A stretch of DNA of 64,000 bases from Bimastos eiseni (GCA_959347315.1 OY365807.1:9594530-9658529), one strand, 5' to 3'. Positions 24,481 through 37,717 are shown, numbered from the stretch's first letter. The notes: generated by a model not told the origin, from the letters alone. Translations and numbers: made by a program.

Positions 24481-24799
24481 CAGCTAAGGGAAGTTTATTA
24501 CTCATTTACTACATACATTCAACATTGTTCCTCAGAGGTGTGTGGTCACCAGATAGAAGGATCCAGTGGTGAAGTCACATAACCTCTGCAATCCAAGACA
24601 TCACATTTCTTTACTGGTTACAAAATGGTCAGACAATGAATTGATAATTCTTAGCTGAGAATTGAACCATGCTCATAGGCATTAGGATTTTTTCCAAAAT
24701 GTCATCAGGCAATTAATTGGTTGCTCACAGTGGCAAAATAATGTCAATCTTATTCTTAACCTTGCCCCTTGAACTTTAGGTTTCAAGGGAGGTGCTAGG

Positions 24800-24826
24800 C
24801 CAGCCAGCCAGCCAGCCAGCCAGCCA
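24800..24826. repeat. CCAG microsatellite
   Basis: Seven units of CCAG/CAGC. Confidence 0.85.
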
Positions 24827-24829
24827 ACA

Positions 24830-27800
24830 TGACTTCAAACTGTAATTATGTATTAACTGATAAATAGTTTATCTAGTGCCTCAGAAAATAAATAAATCAT
24901 AAACAGAACACAAAAGAGATTTATATTGTGCTCCTGTACATGTAAATTAAATCGTTTAGAAACAAGTAAGATAAATAGTGCCTTTGTAAATTAATCAAAA
25001 AACAGAGATAGTACACGACCGACTGACTTAAACACGCATCCATCGAAACGAGACGGAAAATTAACTAAAATGAAATCGATACTCAAAGTACCTGTAATCA
25101 TGGATACAATACCTGGTCAAATATGCAACACCTGAGGTTGACATAAAAATTTCTATCATCACAGAGGTAAAGCAAACATGACTGCAAGGCAAGAACACCT
25201 TTTTCATATTACTAAGACGTTAATGTCCAAGCACAACAGGGCTATTCATACGAGATCTCGGAAACAATAATTAAGTTCATATGCAAAACTTTCAAATGCT
25301 GATGTAAATTCTCATAGCTAAAATTCCCACATCTTCAATACAACATTTTGTTCTATCAGTTTTGTCCCACGGTTGGCTTGTGGCCATTCTGAGCAGTTCA
25401 GTGATTGAAGCTTAAACCAGTTTTAAATTGAAACACTTGTGATTCCATAACTGGATTTCATAAACAGCTGCACTTCTTTGGCCCACAAGTAACCACCACA
25501 ACAGTTAAGAGCTCAATGCGGGTTCAATGAAAAGCAGCCGATCTGTTACACATGATTCTGTAACATACAATGTACCATATGCAAACATAGACCATACACT
25601 GTAACATGAGTCAGCAACCCATTTATGTAACATGCAAGTCCGCAACAGGCTTTTCATGATTCCATAACATGATTATGTAACACATTAATTTCATAAAATG
25701 AATTCATACCATAAACAAATTATGTTAGAAACAGGATATTCAACTACTCATTAAAACACTAAATAAATAAATAACAAAAAAAGAAATGAGGTAAGAAATG
25801 TTTCTGTAAAACAACTCTGTAACATCACTGCTTGTTTAGAAATGCTCTGGTAGAACAAATAAATCAAACAGAACAAAGCTTAACATGATAAAATGGACCC
25901 AGAACAATTAAATGGGACCAAAACAAAGAAGTCTACCCATGCAAAACTCAACTTGGAACAAAAAAGTTGGGCCTAGAACAAAAAATACGACTCAGAACAC
26001 AAAATTGGGCCATAGAAATAAAACAAAATTTGAATAAAAGTTAAGAAAAGAACTGAACCAAAAACAATAAAGCCATCAAAGCAAAACAGTGCAAAACCAA
26101 ATTTAGTCTGAAAATAAAAAAATGGGCCAAGAGCAAAAACAATCATCCTGACCTGAGAGTTTTTTTTAGAAATTGGCAGTGCTAGAATTTGTTAACGATG
26201 ATAAGAATAATTTACAATTTTTCAACTACTTCAGTTTAGCAACAAAAACTCCTTCGCAATGGATCATTTGATTAAACAAAATTTAGTATTTAAGCTGTTC
26301 CCAACTAGTTTTCTGGGCAACATAATAGAACAAAAGCAGCACAACAATCACATTTGGTTATTGACAAAAAGTCAACTATACAAACGAATTAAAATTAATC
26401 ATAAACATAGTTTAAAACAGATTTTACAGCATCTTCATAAATTAAATCATTCACAGAGAGCATAGACTTAAACATACATTTAAACAATACAGAAATCAAT
26501 GATGACATATTGCTAAACAAATTAATTAATTGACAAATAAATCTGGATGAATGTGGAACACCTGAGGGCAACAATGGAATTCTGAAGAGAAATAAAAAAC
26601 CCTTTCAACCACTTAAGACTGGAAGCCACTGGTAAGAAGTGTCCGCAACTTCATCTTTCTTAGCCTCATGATATGACGGTGGGAGTTCAGTCCTCACCCT
26701 TTATGGCAAATGTTGTCTTGAAGCTATTCTCTTAACTAACAAGATACTATTATTAAGCAGTGGATAGCATTCAATACTGCTACAAATCGTACAAATCAAA
26801 TGACCATTAAACAGTTGAGGACGCAATTGGGAAAGCCAATCATCATGGAGTCGCCACAGAATTACGCATGAACTGGTTGTGTACTTGCCTGCACCAGCTT
26901 CAATGACAAACGTATATAGAAGAATACAAACTAAGACATTTGCTAAAATCAACCATACACTAAATGTCTCTAAAAACTATTCAAAACAACATGAACACAA
27001 TTGGCAACTATCAAAAGCGACAACTGAACGTAATTTGGCACCATCAAAAGATCATAGAAAATCAAAGAGGACTACAGTGGAACCTTGTTACAACGCACAC
27101 CATTACAACCTTAACACCACGATCCAATCTAATGACTTCTATAGCACCATTATCATAATGTACAAGACTTCAGTTGATGCTTGCTTCAAGTCTCCTTCAT
27201 TTGACTCGGCTTTTGAACATACGTTTCAGAATTACCATAATAATAATGGTTAGCAACTTTTATTGTGCTATTGTCTGATATCAAATGAAGGCAGATCAAA
27301 ACCAAGGCGTCATCGGGTCACTGTTCAGACAAACTATCAGTGCACATACCCAGACACCCTACAACGCATTCATTTCAATCAGTTAGATAGTCACATACTC
27401 AGCATTTTCAGAGGTTCATAATATACGACATAATAAACATTGCATACACATATCATACATAGACAGCACTTAGACACAAACATGGTACAGTCATACCTAC
27501 AAATATATATATATATATATATAAGTATACAGAAACACACGAATTCACAACATAAGTAAAAATAACAATTTGTCATGGTAACTGCTGAGAGGTAGTCTTG
27601 CAGATGAAGGGTTAGTGACATTATAGTCTCATCGTCAATGTATTGCAAATAAACCATAAACCGAAAGAACACACACAAAGCACTGACTGAAACAAGTGTC
27701 TATCATTTTCCCGATTTTCCCATTCAAAGAGTATAACCAATGCACTCGTTTTTTTAGCCAAGTTCACCAGAGCACATACGTAACAGGCATTAATAGTACC

Positions 27801-29610
27801 ATATTAGGAACTTTCCATGGCAGCTTTGCAACAAGGTTTCACTGTAGTAGCCTATAAATCATTACATACAATCAGTTATTTCTCAAACAAATATATAATA
27901 AATTAATTAATTCTTAATAAACACAACATGTACAAATACTTATATAAAAGCATTACCATAAAAAACACATTGTCGTAACATATCGTAGCACTGATTTGGT
28001 GCAGCGCCGACAAAAAATCATGTCAGTGGCATTGTAAATATTACAAATGTTTATAAAATTGTAGAAAATTTAATTATTTACAGACTATGCCGTTCTTTTA
28101 ATTATGCATAAATCAAAATAGTTTATATACTCTTTACAAATGTACAACAACCCTTATAAAATTAAAGCACATCTCTGACTGATTGTAAATAGACTACAGC
28201 AAAACCTGTAAATATGTAAACATTTTCCATAAAAGACTTACAAAACCTGTAAATCTGTAAAATAACTTCCAGGCAAAAGGCACTGAAAGGTACACAAAAT
28301 TTCTTGAATGACTCCACATACCATACAAGTAATTCTCACAGCACCTGTAATTATAGCCATTATCGTAGCTGTAATAAAAAAAGTAACTGTAATTATAATC
28401 AAAAAGTAACTGTAATTATAATCAAAACCGCAATGTAAAAAAATGGATGTAATAATAGCAGCAATCATAGCTACAATCAATCCTATAATAATCATAATAA
28501 ATATTAGCCCAAAATCTCATTTCATAATAACTAGGATAATTAACCCCAACTGTAATAGTAACTGTATTAACAGAAAGTGTAATCATAACTGTAAAATAAT
28601 AACAATGGTAAAGTAAAAACTATAGTAATAACAACACAAACCAAAGTAATAATAGTAAATGTAATCATACCTACAGACTTATATTGTCACAATCACAATT
28701 TTTAATAATTGTAATCATGGTATTATTGTAATATTCTATAGTGCCATACACAATGAGTGAATGAAAGTATTGCATAACAAGGCAGGAAACGTATTGTAAA
28801 GTACTTTACTATAAAGTAATCCAAACAGTTGCACAGGTCTGACAAAAACGTTCGAACACGCTGAGCACATCAAAGGCTGACCAAAGTATTGCATACAGTA
28901 AGGCAGGTCACGTAAATAGGTAACATAAGTGTCACGTGACACATGAGAGGTACCTAACATAATAAAATTATTGTCACAAAGCAAGGTAACATAAGACGTC
29001 ACATAATAACATGATATGCCGTCATGCAACCATATTACTAGCACCGTAATACTTTAAACATTTTTATTTCAACATTTGTTCACTTTGGTGGCCCACTTAA
29101 ACTTCACATTTCCCACAATGTTATAAAAACCTGGGCAGTATAATCTATCTTCTGTCATAGACAAGCAGACAGCTATGGCAAAGGCAAGGTCAGATAAGGC
29201 AAACTATGGCAATCTATGGTAATTGTCAAATTTACTGCACTTCCAAAGTCCATAAAATATTTGAATAGCTATGACAACCATTACCAACAAAGTATCAATT
29301 TGGGCAGAGTGATGCATGGCTGAGCAATTCTTGCATGCAATGGCTAGGTTTATGAAAGGGTTGGAGAAAAGTGATGCAAGTCAAGTAATTCAGGTTTAAG
29401 TGGCTCAGAAAGAAGCAATTCTTGTTTGCACAATTTATCATTAAATGACTCGTGCCAAAAGTATCGAGGTAATACTCCAAGTTAAGCAAATTGTGAGATG
29501 ATGATCCAGTCTAAGCTATTCAAGTTTAAGTGATGAACAGCTGAATCCCAATAATTTCAAAACAGCTCAACATACAACTGCTCACTTATAGTTATACACT
29601 GCCATTTATT
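24830..29610. other. Long AT-rich stretch, no gene seen
   Basis: About 4.8 kb with many AACAAAA- and TGTAAC-type words, short direct repeats (GTAACTGTAATTATAATCAAA twice at 28381-28430) and a TA run at 27503-27523. Frames such as 26879-27253 and 27391-27678 have no recognisable motif, start context or splice signals. Confidence 0.45.
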
Positions 29611-29619
29611 AATGACATG

Positions 29620-29740
29620 GCACCAGTCAATGGTAACATACACCAGCCAAAGTTAACAGGCACCAATCAATGATAATAGGTGCCAGTCAATGGTAACAGG
29701 TGCCAGTGGTAACAGGCATCAGTCAATGGTAGCAGAATAA
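29620..29740. repeat. Imperfect minisatellite (CCAGTCAATGGTAACAGGTG)
   Basis: About five degenerate units of 22-28 bases built on ACCAGTCAATGGTAACA. Confidence 0.65.
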
Positions 29741-29809
29741 TCAAATACTTACACACTTGAGAAATGTCTTTACAGATATGCTATGCATTAATTATTATTA
29801 TTATTATTA

Positions 29810-30520
29810 AATTTGTAACGTGCACAAGGTCATACCTAAATGTGAATCTGAGGCGCGGATAGTCAGTCGCCAGGAGAAGATGCAATCGGATTTCCAAATC
29901 CTTGAAAGCCAAAGAGAAATAATGAGTTTTGAGTCGCTTTTTAAAGGGAGGAAGTGAATTTGAGCTACGAAGAGAGAGTGGCAGTCAATTCCATTCCCTA
30001 AGAGCAGAGACATGAAATGCACGAGAGCCCATAACTGTTCTGCATTGTGGTTCAACTAAAGACCTGTACTTGATGATCATAAGCAACGAGGAGGAATGTA
30101 AGGAGTTAGTAGAGCATGAATATAGGTAGGTGTACTGGTGATGATGGTTTTGTAGGTCAAACAAGCTAACTTAAATTTGATTCTAAATTCAACAGGGAGC
30201 CAATGCAGCTGGTGGAGTAGGGCAGAGGAGCATGTTCGTAGAGGGACACGTAGCACTACTCGAGGTAATGTATTTCGGATACGTTGAAGCCTTTTGAGTT
30301 CAAGGTCTGAGAGACCGACAAGAAGTGAATAAGCATAATCAAGGCGAGAGGAGAGAAGTGAGCAGGCTATAGTTTCAGACATATTTTGAGTTAGAGCCGA
30401 CCTTATGTGACGTATTGCCCTGATGTGGTAAAAACAAGATTTGCAAAGGCTTGTTATGTGAGGTCGAAATGTGAACTTGCTGTCGAGGGTAACCTTAACA
30501 AACCTTTACATTCTTAGAAA
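29810..30520 (-). mobile_element. LINE 3' fragment (L2/CR1-like), minus strand
   Basis: The minus strand reads CKSCFYHIRAIRHIRSALTQ, then SRLDYAYSLLVGL, ELKRLQRIRNT, LHQLHWLPVEFRIKFKLACL and, after frame breaks, an AFHVSAL...WN-like ending. These are the ordered C-terminal blocks of an L2/CR1-type reverse transcriptase ORF. The first half is one open frame at 30077-30382; the rest is frameshifted. The 5' part is missing. Confidence 0.75.
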
Positions 30521-30524
30521 GTTG

Positions 30525-31062
30525 ATTTTTGCGAACATGAACAAGATTTCATCCATCAGAATGTAAAATTTGGAATGGGATGATATAGCACCCTAAGGAG
30601 GTTTGAGTGTATGACAATAATCAACATGGAAATAAAGTCTGGAAGGTAAAGCTACTAGGTTATGCAATCAGGATTAGGGTAATTGTAGAAATTTACAGTT
30701 AACAGCCATTATGTTTAGTTCTAAGTTAGAGCCAATTTCTACTAATTAAAGGCTAGGAGTAGGGTTACATATGCCACCCATGAAATTACCGGCCACAAAA
30801 GCAATCAATGAGTAAAAAGCCATATTTTTTGTTCAGAAGAAAGATTTTCAAATTCATAAAGGCAAGCTCTGTGGATTGTTGGACTCTTAGGCTGAAGCAC
30901 AGCCCTTACCCAGTCAAAGAACAACATTTCAATGTTACAAGGTTTCATGAATTGCTAATACCATATCATGCACCGAGATTCAAACCCCCCACTCACACAT
31001 TACTCTCCTGCAGCTCCTGACCACAACAGCCCAAACATTTAAACCCAAAACAACCGATCACG
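30525..31062. other. No gene seen; possible 3' flank of the membrane-protein gene
   Basis: Probably contains the 3' untranslated region of the minus-strand gene that ends at 31063. A degenerate tRNA-like B-box (complement GGGTTTGAATCTCGG, about 30970) hints at a SINE remnant. Confidence 0.3.
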
Positions 31063-34000
31063 CTACACAACCGACTCAATCTCTAGAACCTCAGGCGACC
31101 GAACGATGAACCCCTCGACCGGAACGATGCTGTAAACCGGAACAGCATCTGGCCGATACGGATCAACGAGATACTTCATCATGGTCTGGAGGTTCTGGGC
31201 GTTAAAGTCAGTTGCTATGAGAACGGCGCCGAACAGGTCGGTCACCTGGTCACTATGACAACTGCTATTAAACGCCATTAGCCTACTGTCAACCTTGTAC
31301 AAGGCACATGACGTATTGCCTATGGTTACGAGGACTCCGCGGGTGAAAGGTCCGTATAGCTCGCGGTTTATGCTGTCGACGATCTGGTCGATGGTATTAC
31401 CGGTTTCAAACTGGGCAACAAGCGGCTGAAACTCGCGCGGAAACAGCGACACTGTATCCATTGTTGAGCCGTTGAGTGCGCTGGCCGTTGCGCTCGCCTC
31501 AAGAATGCTATTCTCCACGAGCAGGCTCCACAGTCGGAGCACAGGCTCGTCGTAGAGATTTGGAGAATACTCGCGCATGACAACCTTCGTGAGAAATGAC
31601 GCTGCCGCCAGCTTGTTTGCGACCGCGACGACCACCCCTTCACCCGATTGGACCTGCTGGTCGCCAGAAACTACCCACGGAAACTTCCAGAGGTGAAGGG
31701 TTCGCTGGACGACCAGCCGCGGCAACTCCATTTCGAGGACGCCAACCGGACGGACGTCATAGGTCGTCAGCTCTTCTTCCTTGTCGTCAACGCATTCCGT
31801 CCGATCGACCCGGATGTGGCGGTCGAGAATCTCCGGAATTATCTTCGCCCAGACCGACAGCAAGTCTGGCTGACGCCTCCGAGACGCGACGTAGAGCTCG
31901 ACCAGTTTTGGAACCGTGCTGCCAACCAGAACCATGACGAAGACCGTGACCCTGGATCCCACAACCGAAAGAAGAACAGATGAAGCGGAGAAGAGAAAGA
32001 ATAGGTACAAGAAGATGACGCTGAGCCGGAAAATCACTCTGCGCATCGTGCTGCTCCAGCCGCGCTTGAGGTCGTTGCAGACGTTGTAGTAGAGCTCCTT
32101 CGAGACATACTCTGTGTTGTCTCCGTCGATGAACTTGACGGCGCCGAGGTTGTGTCGCTTAAGGATTTGGATTGCTCCCTCGTGGAAGAATTCCTCAGTC
32201 TCCTCGATGGCGGATATCCGTGGTGAATTCTCGTCGATGAGCTTCAGGATCTGTCTGTGCTCAGCGTTTATGGCCGAAAACGTGTCATCGACGTAATAAG
32301 CCATGATCGCAAGAAACACGATCCACGGCAGGACGGCCGACATGTAGAGGGCAGCACCGACAAGAACGAAGAACACGACGTTCAGCAAGAACTCAACCAT
32401 CAAGAACATCGTCGTGCAGAAGCCGAAGAGAATGAGAACGAAGCCAAACCACAGAGCAGTGACAATCACTGTCTTGCAGACGACACGACCTGTGACCCGA
32501 AGAACCGCTGCCTGCTCTGTTGACAGCTCGTCCCTGTCCTCATCGGTCGACCCTCTCCTCTCCTCGTCCTCTTCAAAGAACTTGGCATCGATCATGTACG
32601 TGAGGAAGCAGACGTTCACGGCCGGGATCTGCATCAGGACCCGACCGGCGGCAAACAGCAGCCTCCGCAGCCCCCACGGCATCCATCTGACGAGGAAGAA
32701 ATGGCGCTTCGTCTTGTAGTCACCGTATGCAAGTCGATAGAGGATCTGTTTGTAGCTCTTCGTCATGTGGCCGTGCAGCGAGGCTGTCTGCTCGAACGGG
32801 CGCTTTCCCTCGTAGCGCAGGAGACAGCGCTCCAGCGGACTGTTCGGCCACGAAACGACGAGGATGGTGTAGAGGAAAGCGAGAACGGAAAAGAGCATCC
32901 AGACGGTAACGCGCAGGTCCTGCAAGGGAATCAGCGAATTCCCAATCAAGTTTATGTTGAGGGAAATTGGACCGTACTTTTCGGAGCCGTGCACATGGCT
33001 GATGAGAGAGTAGTAGAACGGCAGGCGGGGCATGTAAAGCAAGATGGCAATGTGCAAAATGACCGGGTACAGAAGAACAATCCCTAGAATCTTCCAAGCG
33101 ATGAGCCAGCACTGACGACAACACGACTTCTTTTTGCAAAGCCGGGGCTGGTAGCCCCACTCGCCCCACCAGTGGATGCAACATCGGCCTTCCCCGTAAC
33201 AGTAGCAGACGAGCCGAAACAACGATCGTGGGATCGAGAAAGGCTGTCGATCGCCGAGGTTGATCAGCTGACGTGACGAGATCCTAATGACATAGTTGCG
33301 CTGCCCGGTGATGCCGTGCTTCAGCGAAGCACGAAAGAATTTGGTCACGCTCGTGAACATCAACGCCATCTTTGCCCTAAGAATGATCAGCGGGCTGAAG
33401 AGCGTCACGATCGTCGATAGCACGTTGATCGTCAGCAGCACGATCGAAAGGTCTTCGTTCGAATCCGTATACATCTTACAGCTGACATCGCCAGCACGGA
33501 ACCCATCAGTTTCACAACAGCGGTAGAGAAGTCGCGAAGTGTCACGTGCCGGACTCGTGTTGTTTATGACATAATGGCAGACGTAGTCGCGTTGGTGATG
33601 CTGTAGCTCCACGTATGTCACATTGTAGATCAGAATACTGCGGATGGCGTGAAGTCGACATTCGGGCGAGTGCATCACGAGACAGTTTGCCGGCACCGAT
33701 GAAACAGACAACTCTATCCGGCGGCGTTGTCGTTCAAGAATATACAGAGACAGAACTTCGGCATCCAGTGGCAGCCCAAGCAATTTCCTGCCGTAGACCC
33801 CAGACGCCCAGACCCATTCGGACGCGAGATAACTGTTGTCCATGTACGGATAGGTCTCAAGGACCGGAATGCTGTAGTCCTCCATGCGGACCTTGAAGTG
33901 GACGAGTCTGGTTTCAGCATCCTCGAAGAAATCGCGAAATGTTGAACGCATCTCGCCAAGGTTTGCAACTTGCAGGACACAATTTGTTGGACACTCGTGT

Positions 34001-34194
34001 TCACCCGTTCGCTTCGGCTGCACGGATGGAACAGCCGGAACATCAGGCAGATAGAACGAGTCAGGGCTTTCGTTCGTTCCATGTCTGCGGATCGTCACGT
34101 GGTGCGGCGCGCGCTGTTGGAAGTATTCGCCAGCCGGACCATGACTAGCAAGTAGCAGGATGATCGTGATGGATCCAAGCCTCCAAACGTCCAT
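31063..34194 (-). CDS. Large intronless multi-pass membrane protein, 1043 aa
   Basis: A single uninterrupted frame from ATG at 34194. Residues 1-20 (LGSITIILLLASHG) form a signal peptide. Residues 21-248 are extracellular-like with several Cys and NxS/T sites. Hydrophobic segments lie near 249-272, 364-388, 428-449, 574-601, 603-635 (two passes), 720-746 and 748-768. Between passes 1 and 2 there is a Cys/Trp-rich loop (CYCYGEGRCCIHWWGEWG). The last 250 residues are soluble. Their pattern (SGEGVVVAVANKLAA ... RGVLVTIGNTSCALY ... FGAVLIATDF) resembles papain-fold peptidase-like domains common in multicopy invertebrate proteins, but a Cys/His catalytic pair is not evident. I do not recognise the family by name. 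The lack of introns suggests an expanded or retroposed family. The many opposite-strand frames here are shadows. Confidence 0.85.
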   Translation of the reverse strand: MDVWRLGSITIILLLASHGPAGEYFQQRAPHHVTIRRHGTNESPDSFYLPDVPAVPSVQPKRTGEHECPTNCVLQVANLGEMRSTFRDFFEDAETRLVHFKVRMEDYSIPVLETYPYMDNSYLASEWVWASGVYGRKLLGLPLDAEVLSLYILERQRRRIELSVSSVPANCLVMHSPECRLHAIRSILIYNVTYVELQHHQRDYVCHYVINNTSPARDTSRLLYRCCETDGFRAGDVSCKMYTDSNEDLSIVLLTINVLSTIVTLFSPLIILRAKMALMFTSVTKFFRASLKHGITGQRNYVIRISSRQLINLGDRQPFSIPRSLFRLVCYCYGEGRCCIHWWGEWGYQPRLCKKKSCCRQCWLIAWKILGIVLLYPVILHIAILLYMPRLPFYYSLISHVHGSEKYGPISLNINLIGNSLIPLQDLRVTVWMLFSVLAFLYTILVVSWPNSPLERCLLRYEGKRPFEQTASLHGHMTKSYKQILYRLAYGDYKTKRHFFLVRWMPWGLRRLLFAAGRVLMQIPAVNVCFLTYMIDAKFFEEDEERRGSTDEDRDELSTEQAAVLRVTGRVVCKTVIVTALWFGFVLILFGFCTTMFLMVEFLLNVVFFVLVGAALYMSAVLPWIVFLAIMAYYVDDTFSAINAEHRQILKLIDENSPRISAIEETEEFFHEGAIQILKRHNLGAVKFIDGDNTEYVSKELYYNVCNDLKRGWSSTMRRVIFRLSVIFLYLFFLFSASSVLLSVVGSRVTVFVMVLVGSTVPKLVELYVASRRRQPDLLSVWAKIIPEILDRHIRVDRTECVDDKEEELTTYDVRPVGVLEMELPRLVVQRTLHLWKFPWVVSGDQQVQSGEGVVVAVANKLAAASFLTKVVMREYSPNLYDEPVLRLWSLLVENSILEASATASALNGSTMDTVSLFPREFQPLVAQFETGNTIDQIVDSINRELYGPFTRGVLVTIGNTSCALYKVDSRLMAFNSSCHSDQVTDLFGAVLIATDFNAQNLQTMMKYLVDPYRPDAVPVYSIVPVEGFIVRSPEVLEIESVV

Positions 34195-34199
34195 GGCTC

Positions 34200-35680
34200 A
34201 GGGCGTTGTCACGACACTCATCGCCTTCGACCGTCAACGGATCGTAAGCGCTGTCACGCGACATGAAGAACCCCACAGCCCAGGTTCTCTCAAGCTCATT
34301 GGAAAAAGCAGAAAATTCCAGCCGCAACTTCACCACGTTCTAGAATGCAACAGAACAAGTCTTTAAGAAAGTACAACAAAATCCAGAATCAACAATCAGG
34401 TTTCTACTGTTACCCATATCATTCCACGATAAACATAGATATGGATGTCAGATGTCTGGCAAAAGGAGGATACATGTCCTTGTTCTTGGCCTCTGTCTGC
34501 CACGCAAGGCTAAAAACCTGGTTTCTTTTCATCGCCAACTATTTTCTTATATACTTATCCAAAATTGCCAAAATTTCCAATACATAAATCCAAAATTCGC
34601 TTGCAACAGTTGTCACCAGAATGGACAAAGCATCACCATATCGCTCCTATCCTCAAATCACTCCATAGGCTAAAACAACATTCTATGAATTTAATTAACA
34701 CAGTATCTAAGTATTACTAAGGGATAATGCAAAACTAAATATCCATGCTTTGCTGAAGGATGCACAAAGTACAAAATGAAGAATGTTTCCTGTCAAGTCT
34801 TACAATTCTCAAACACCACAGGTTCGATGTGTATGTTATAGTTAACGGGGACTTGCTACAGAGAGTTGCTCCTCAGTGAAACACTGTGCGTAATCAAGCA
34901 AACTGATTGATTAAATAAATACTTTGCAACAGCAAGACAAAAGCCTCAAATAATTTCATTATACAGCTTTTTAATGTTACTTATTTTCTTGGTTACATAG
35001 GGGACACTCTTACTCTGTAGTAAAACATTCAAAGTGTCCTCATTTGTCCTGCTTTCTGGCTTTCTGTGTACTTGTTAGGCTGCAAATGTATCAGGCAACC
35101 TTAATAATGGAGGTTTTTATGCCTAATTCAATAGGTTAATTATATCTGTACATGTTGCTTCATACAAAGAAACAGAACATATTTTCTTTTAATTGGGAAA
35201 ATGTTGCTAACAAAACAGCATAAACAACACAGCTTCAAATGCCACCAAAATAGATACACCACATCAAAAATCTTACTACCATGACAACTAGACAGATCTT
35301 TTGGCATAACATGAAGCTGTGCATTATTAACATGATCCAAATAATCGGAATTCAAGATCATGGGCCTCGCTCGAAATGCAGCAAACAAAAGCTTGATATT
35401 AAATATCATGAGTGCAAGTAGAAGCTGGATAGCTCAAACTATATGACACAATGGTGGTGTCCTCTATTATTCATGCAATATAACATACTCCAAGTCTGAG
35501 TTTCAGTATGAACTATTTTATCTGTCATTCAGCTTCTAGTTAAAATTCTAATATGAACTGTTTTCATCGATCATCCAACTCCGAGCTTGAGTTTTAGTAT
35601 GAAACGTTTTTATCGATCAGATGGAGCAAAGTCCATAATCTTCAGGTCAACCAATCAATTATAAAACTTCTCATACTCAA
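34200..35680. other. Upstream flank, no gene seen; one LINE scrap
   Basis: Includes the presumed promoter region of the gene starting at 34194. A plus-strand LINE scrap at about 34580-34690 (IAPILKSLHRLK) is followed by AT-rich sequence without recognisable genes. Confidence 0.4.
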
Positions 35681-35689
35681 TTCCTTCTT

Positions 35690-36290
35690 TCTCAGCCTTG
35701 AATCCACACAACACAAACATCTGAAACTTAATAAATCCAAAATTCACCAGCCACAGTTGTCACCAGAATGTACAAGCATCACCCTATCACTCCTATCCTC
35801 AAATCACTCCATTGGCTAAAACTCATACAGCAAATTCAGCTCAAAGTCCTATCATTAACCTACAACTCCTTACAATACTCCCAGCCCAAATATCTAAGAA
35901 GCCTTCATCATCCAGCCATCTATTTCTCTACCCACCATCACTACTCCTCTCAGTTCTCCAATTGAGTCATATCCAACACTGCACCACATCATCAGAATGA
36001 TCTGTCTCCCGAATTTCACATTTTTTTCAGTTCACCCACCATCACTGCACATCACCCAACTGCCTCAGGCACTTCTATCCATCGCCCCTCCATCTTTCAA
36101 CTTGAAACTAAAGTCTTAACTTTTTAATTAAGAACTCCTCGCCCGACTCACCTTCCAATTCTCGACCTAAACGTCATCCGTCTGCCTCTGCCTCCTCTGG
36201 AAACCGGTCGTGAATAAGCAGGTGCCCTGCGCAAGACTATCAAGTGGCGCTTTAGAAGCTTAGAGTACGATCACCCTTGAACTTCACCAG
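35690..36290 (+). mobile_element. LINE 3' fragment with conserved tail
   Basis: The plus strand reads HHPITPILKSLHWLKLIQQI, then KVLSLTYNSLQYSQP, the C-terminal LINE pattern, with later frame breaks. At 36207-36265 it ends in the recurring tail CGTGAATAAGCAGGTGCCCT ... CAAGTGGCGCTTTAGAA. The coding part is close to the scrap at 34580. Confidence 0.7.
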
Positions 36291-36403
36291 AATTTAGTAA
36301 TTTAACGATATGATCTCCAAATCCAATAACCTAAACTATCATAATTAATCCTATAAGAACAGAACAATGTACAGTTCATGGCAAACATCCAATAAAGGTG
36401 ACA

Positions 36404-36592
36404 ATCTAAATTTGCTCATAACGCGGAAACCGATCATCAAAGGTTCGTCTAAACCACTTCTCTGACATTTTATATATTGTACCCCAGTCTTTTGTTACTC
36501 GTGGCTCCGATAATTCCGGTCAATCCTAACCGCAACGATAATCCGTCGTCGGCAACTTGTAGTAGTTGCAAAGAACAACAGCTGGTTGAAAG
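36404..36592 (+). repeat. 189-bp perfect duplication, copy 1
   Basis: Identical base for base to 39653-39841, in the same orientation. It starts ATCTAAATTTGCTCATAACG and ends GCTGGTTGAAAG. The flanks differ on both sides. No recognised ORF or element termini. Confidence 0.9.
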
Positions 36593-36599
36593 CTCAGCA

Positions 36600-37430
36600 G
36601 GGCAAGACAATCTGCATTTGAAATACTTGCCGAGCTTTTTCGTAATACTCAAACTGCATCTAGTTGTAAGCCTTCTAAGCCCGAAGCCATCTGCTCGCTA
36701 ACCACTTCTGCTCGACGCATAGCAACATCCGCCAGATGGCCGATGAAACAAATAATGGTACCCGTGAAAAACTACTCCCAAGTCTCTACCGCAATTTTAG
36801 ACGGGAGAAAGACGTCTATAATTAACTTCGACGCTTCGCACTGTATGATGAGTCTGTATACCCGACCACATATTCAGCTGCAGAAAGAGCAATCTCTTAT
36901 TCAATTTTGCGCATTTAGAGCATGCTTCAGTATGCCTTTACAAATCATCATACACATGAGACACGAATGAGTGATTCTAGAGTAGAAGGAAGGTGTTCAG
37001 CCGCGTAGGTCTAGTGTATTCCTATTCCGAAACGCGTGGACATGATCGATCGTATTTAGGCCTAATTCATTCTTGAAATTTGTTCCTTGCACATCCGTTA
37101 CGAATATTAAAATAGTAAAAAAATATTTGAAACGCATTTGAAAACAGTTTACATAACACACTAATATAGAAGAAAAGGAGAGCTGGATGGAAGTTTCGGG
37201 AGGATGGAGGAATAGATTGGTGGGTGGGTAGCGTTAGTTCAATTTGAGAATATAAACCATAATTATTCAAATGTTTTAGAACAAGATTAGGAGGAGAAGG
37301 GAAGAAAGAAGGAATTCAAAAGAGGATGAGAAGAAGAATAAGAAGGTGCCTATACTACGAAGACGAAGAGTAAGCAGAGGAAGAAGCTTAAGTTGAGTGG
37401 TTCCTTAAGCAAGTCTTGAGTAGCATCGGC
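36600..37430. other. No gene seen
   Basis: Mixed sequence. Frames at 36477-36970 are short and unsupported. Confidence 0.35.
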
Positions 37431-37717
37431 AAATGAAGGCGAATGACAATAGCTTCGCTCCCTCATCATCTCATCTTCCCGCCGATCATAGTGTACGGTC
37501 CGTGCACCCACCAATCTATTCCTCCATCCAACCCAAAATCACCCCTCATCGTCTCCCCATCATTTCCCTCCCTCCGTGCCTCCTCCATATCTCGTCCGTT
37601 CCCATATCTATCTACCTGCCTCCTTCTCCTTCTTTATTCCTCCCTTCCCTTCTCCATTCGGCATCCATCTGCCTTTTCCCTCAACCGATTCATCCACCAA
37701 CAATTCTACATGTACCT

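Noticed and set aside
31368..34366. More than a dozen plus- and minus-strand frames of 60-154 codons
   Set aside because: Shadows of the 1043-codon membrane-protein gene, caused by its higher GC content.
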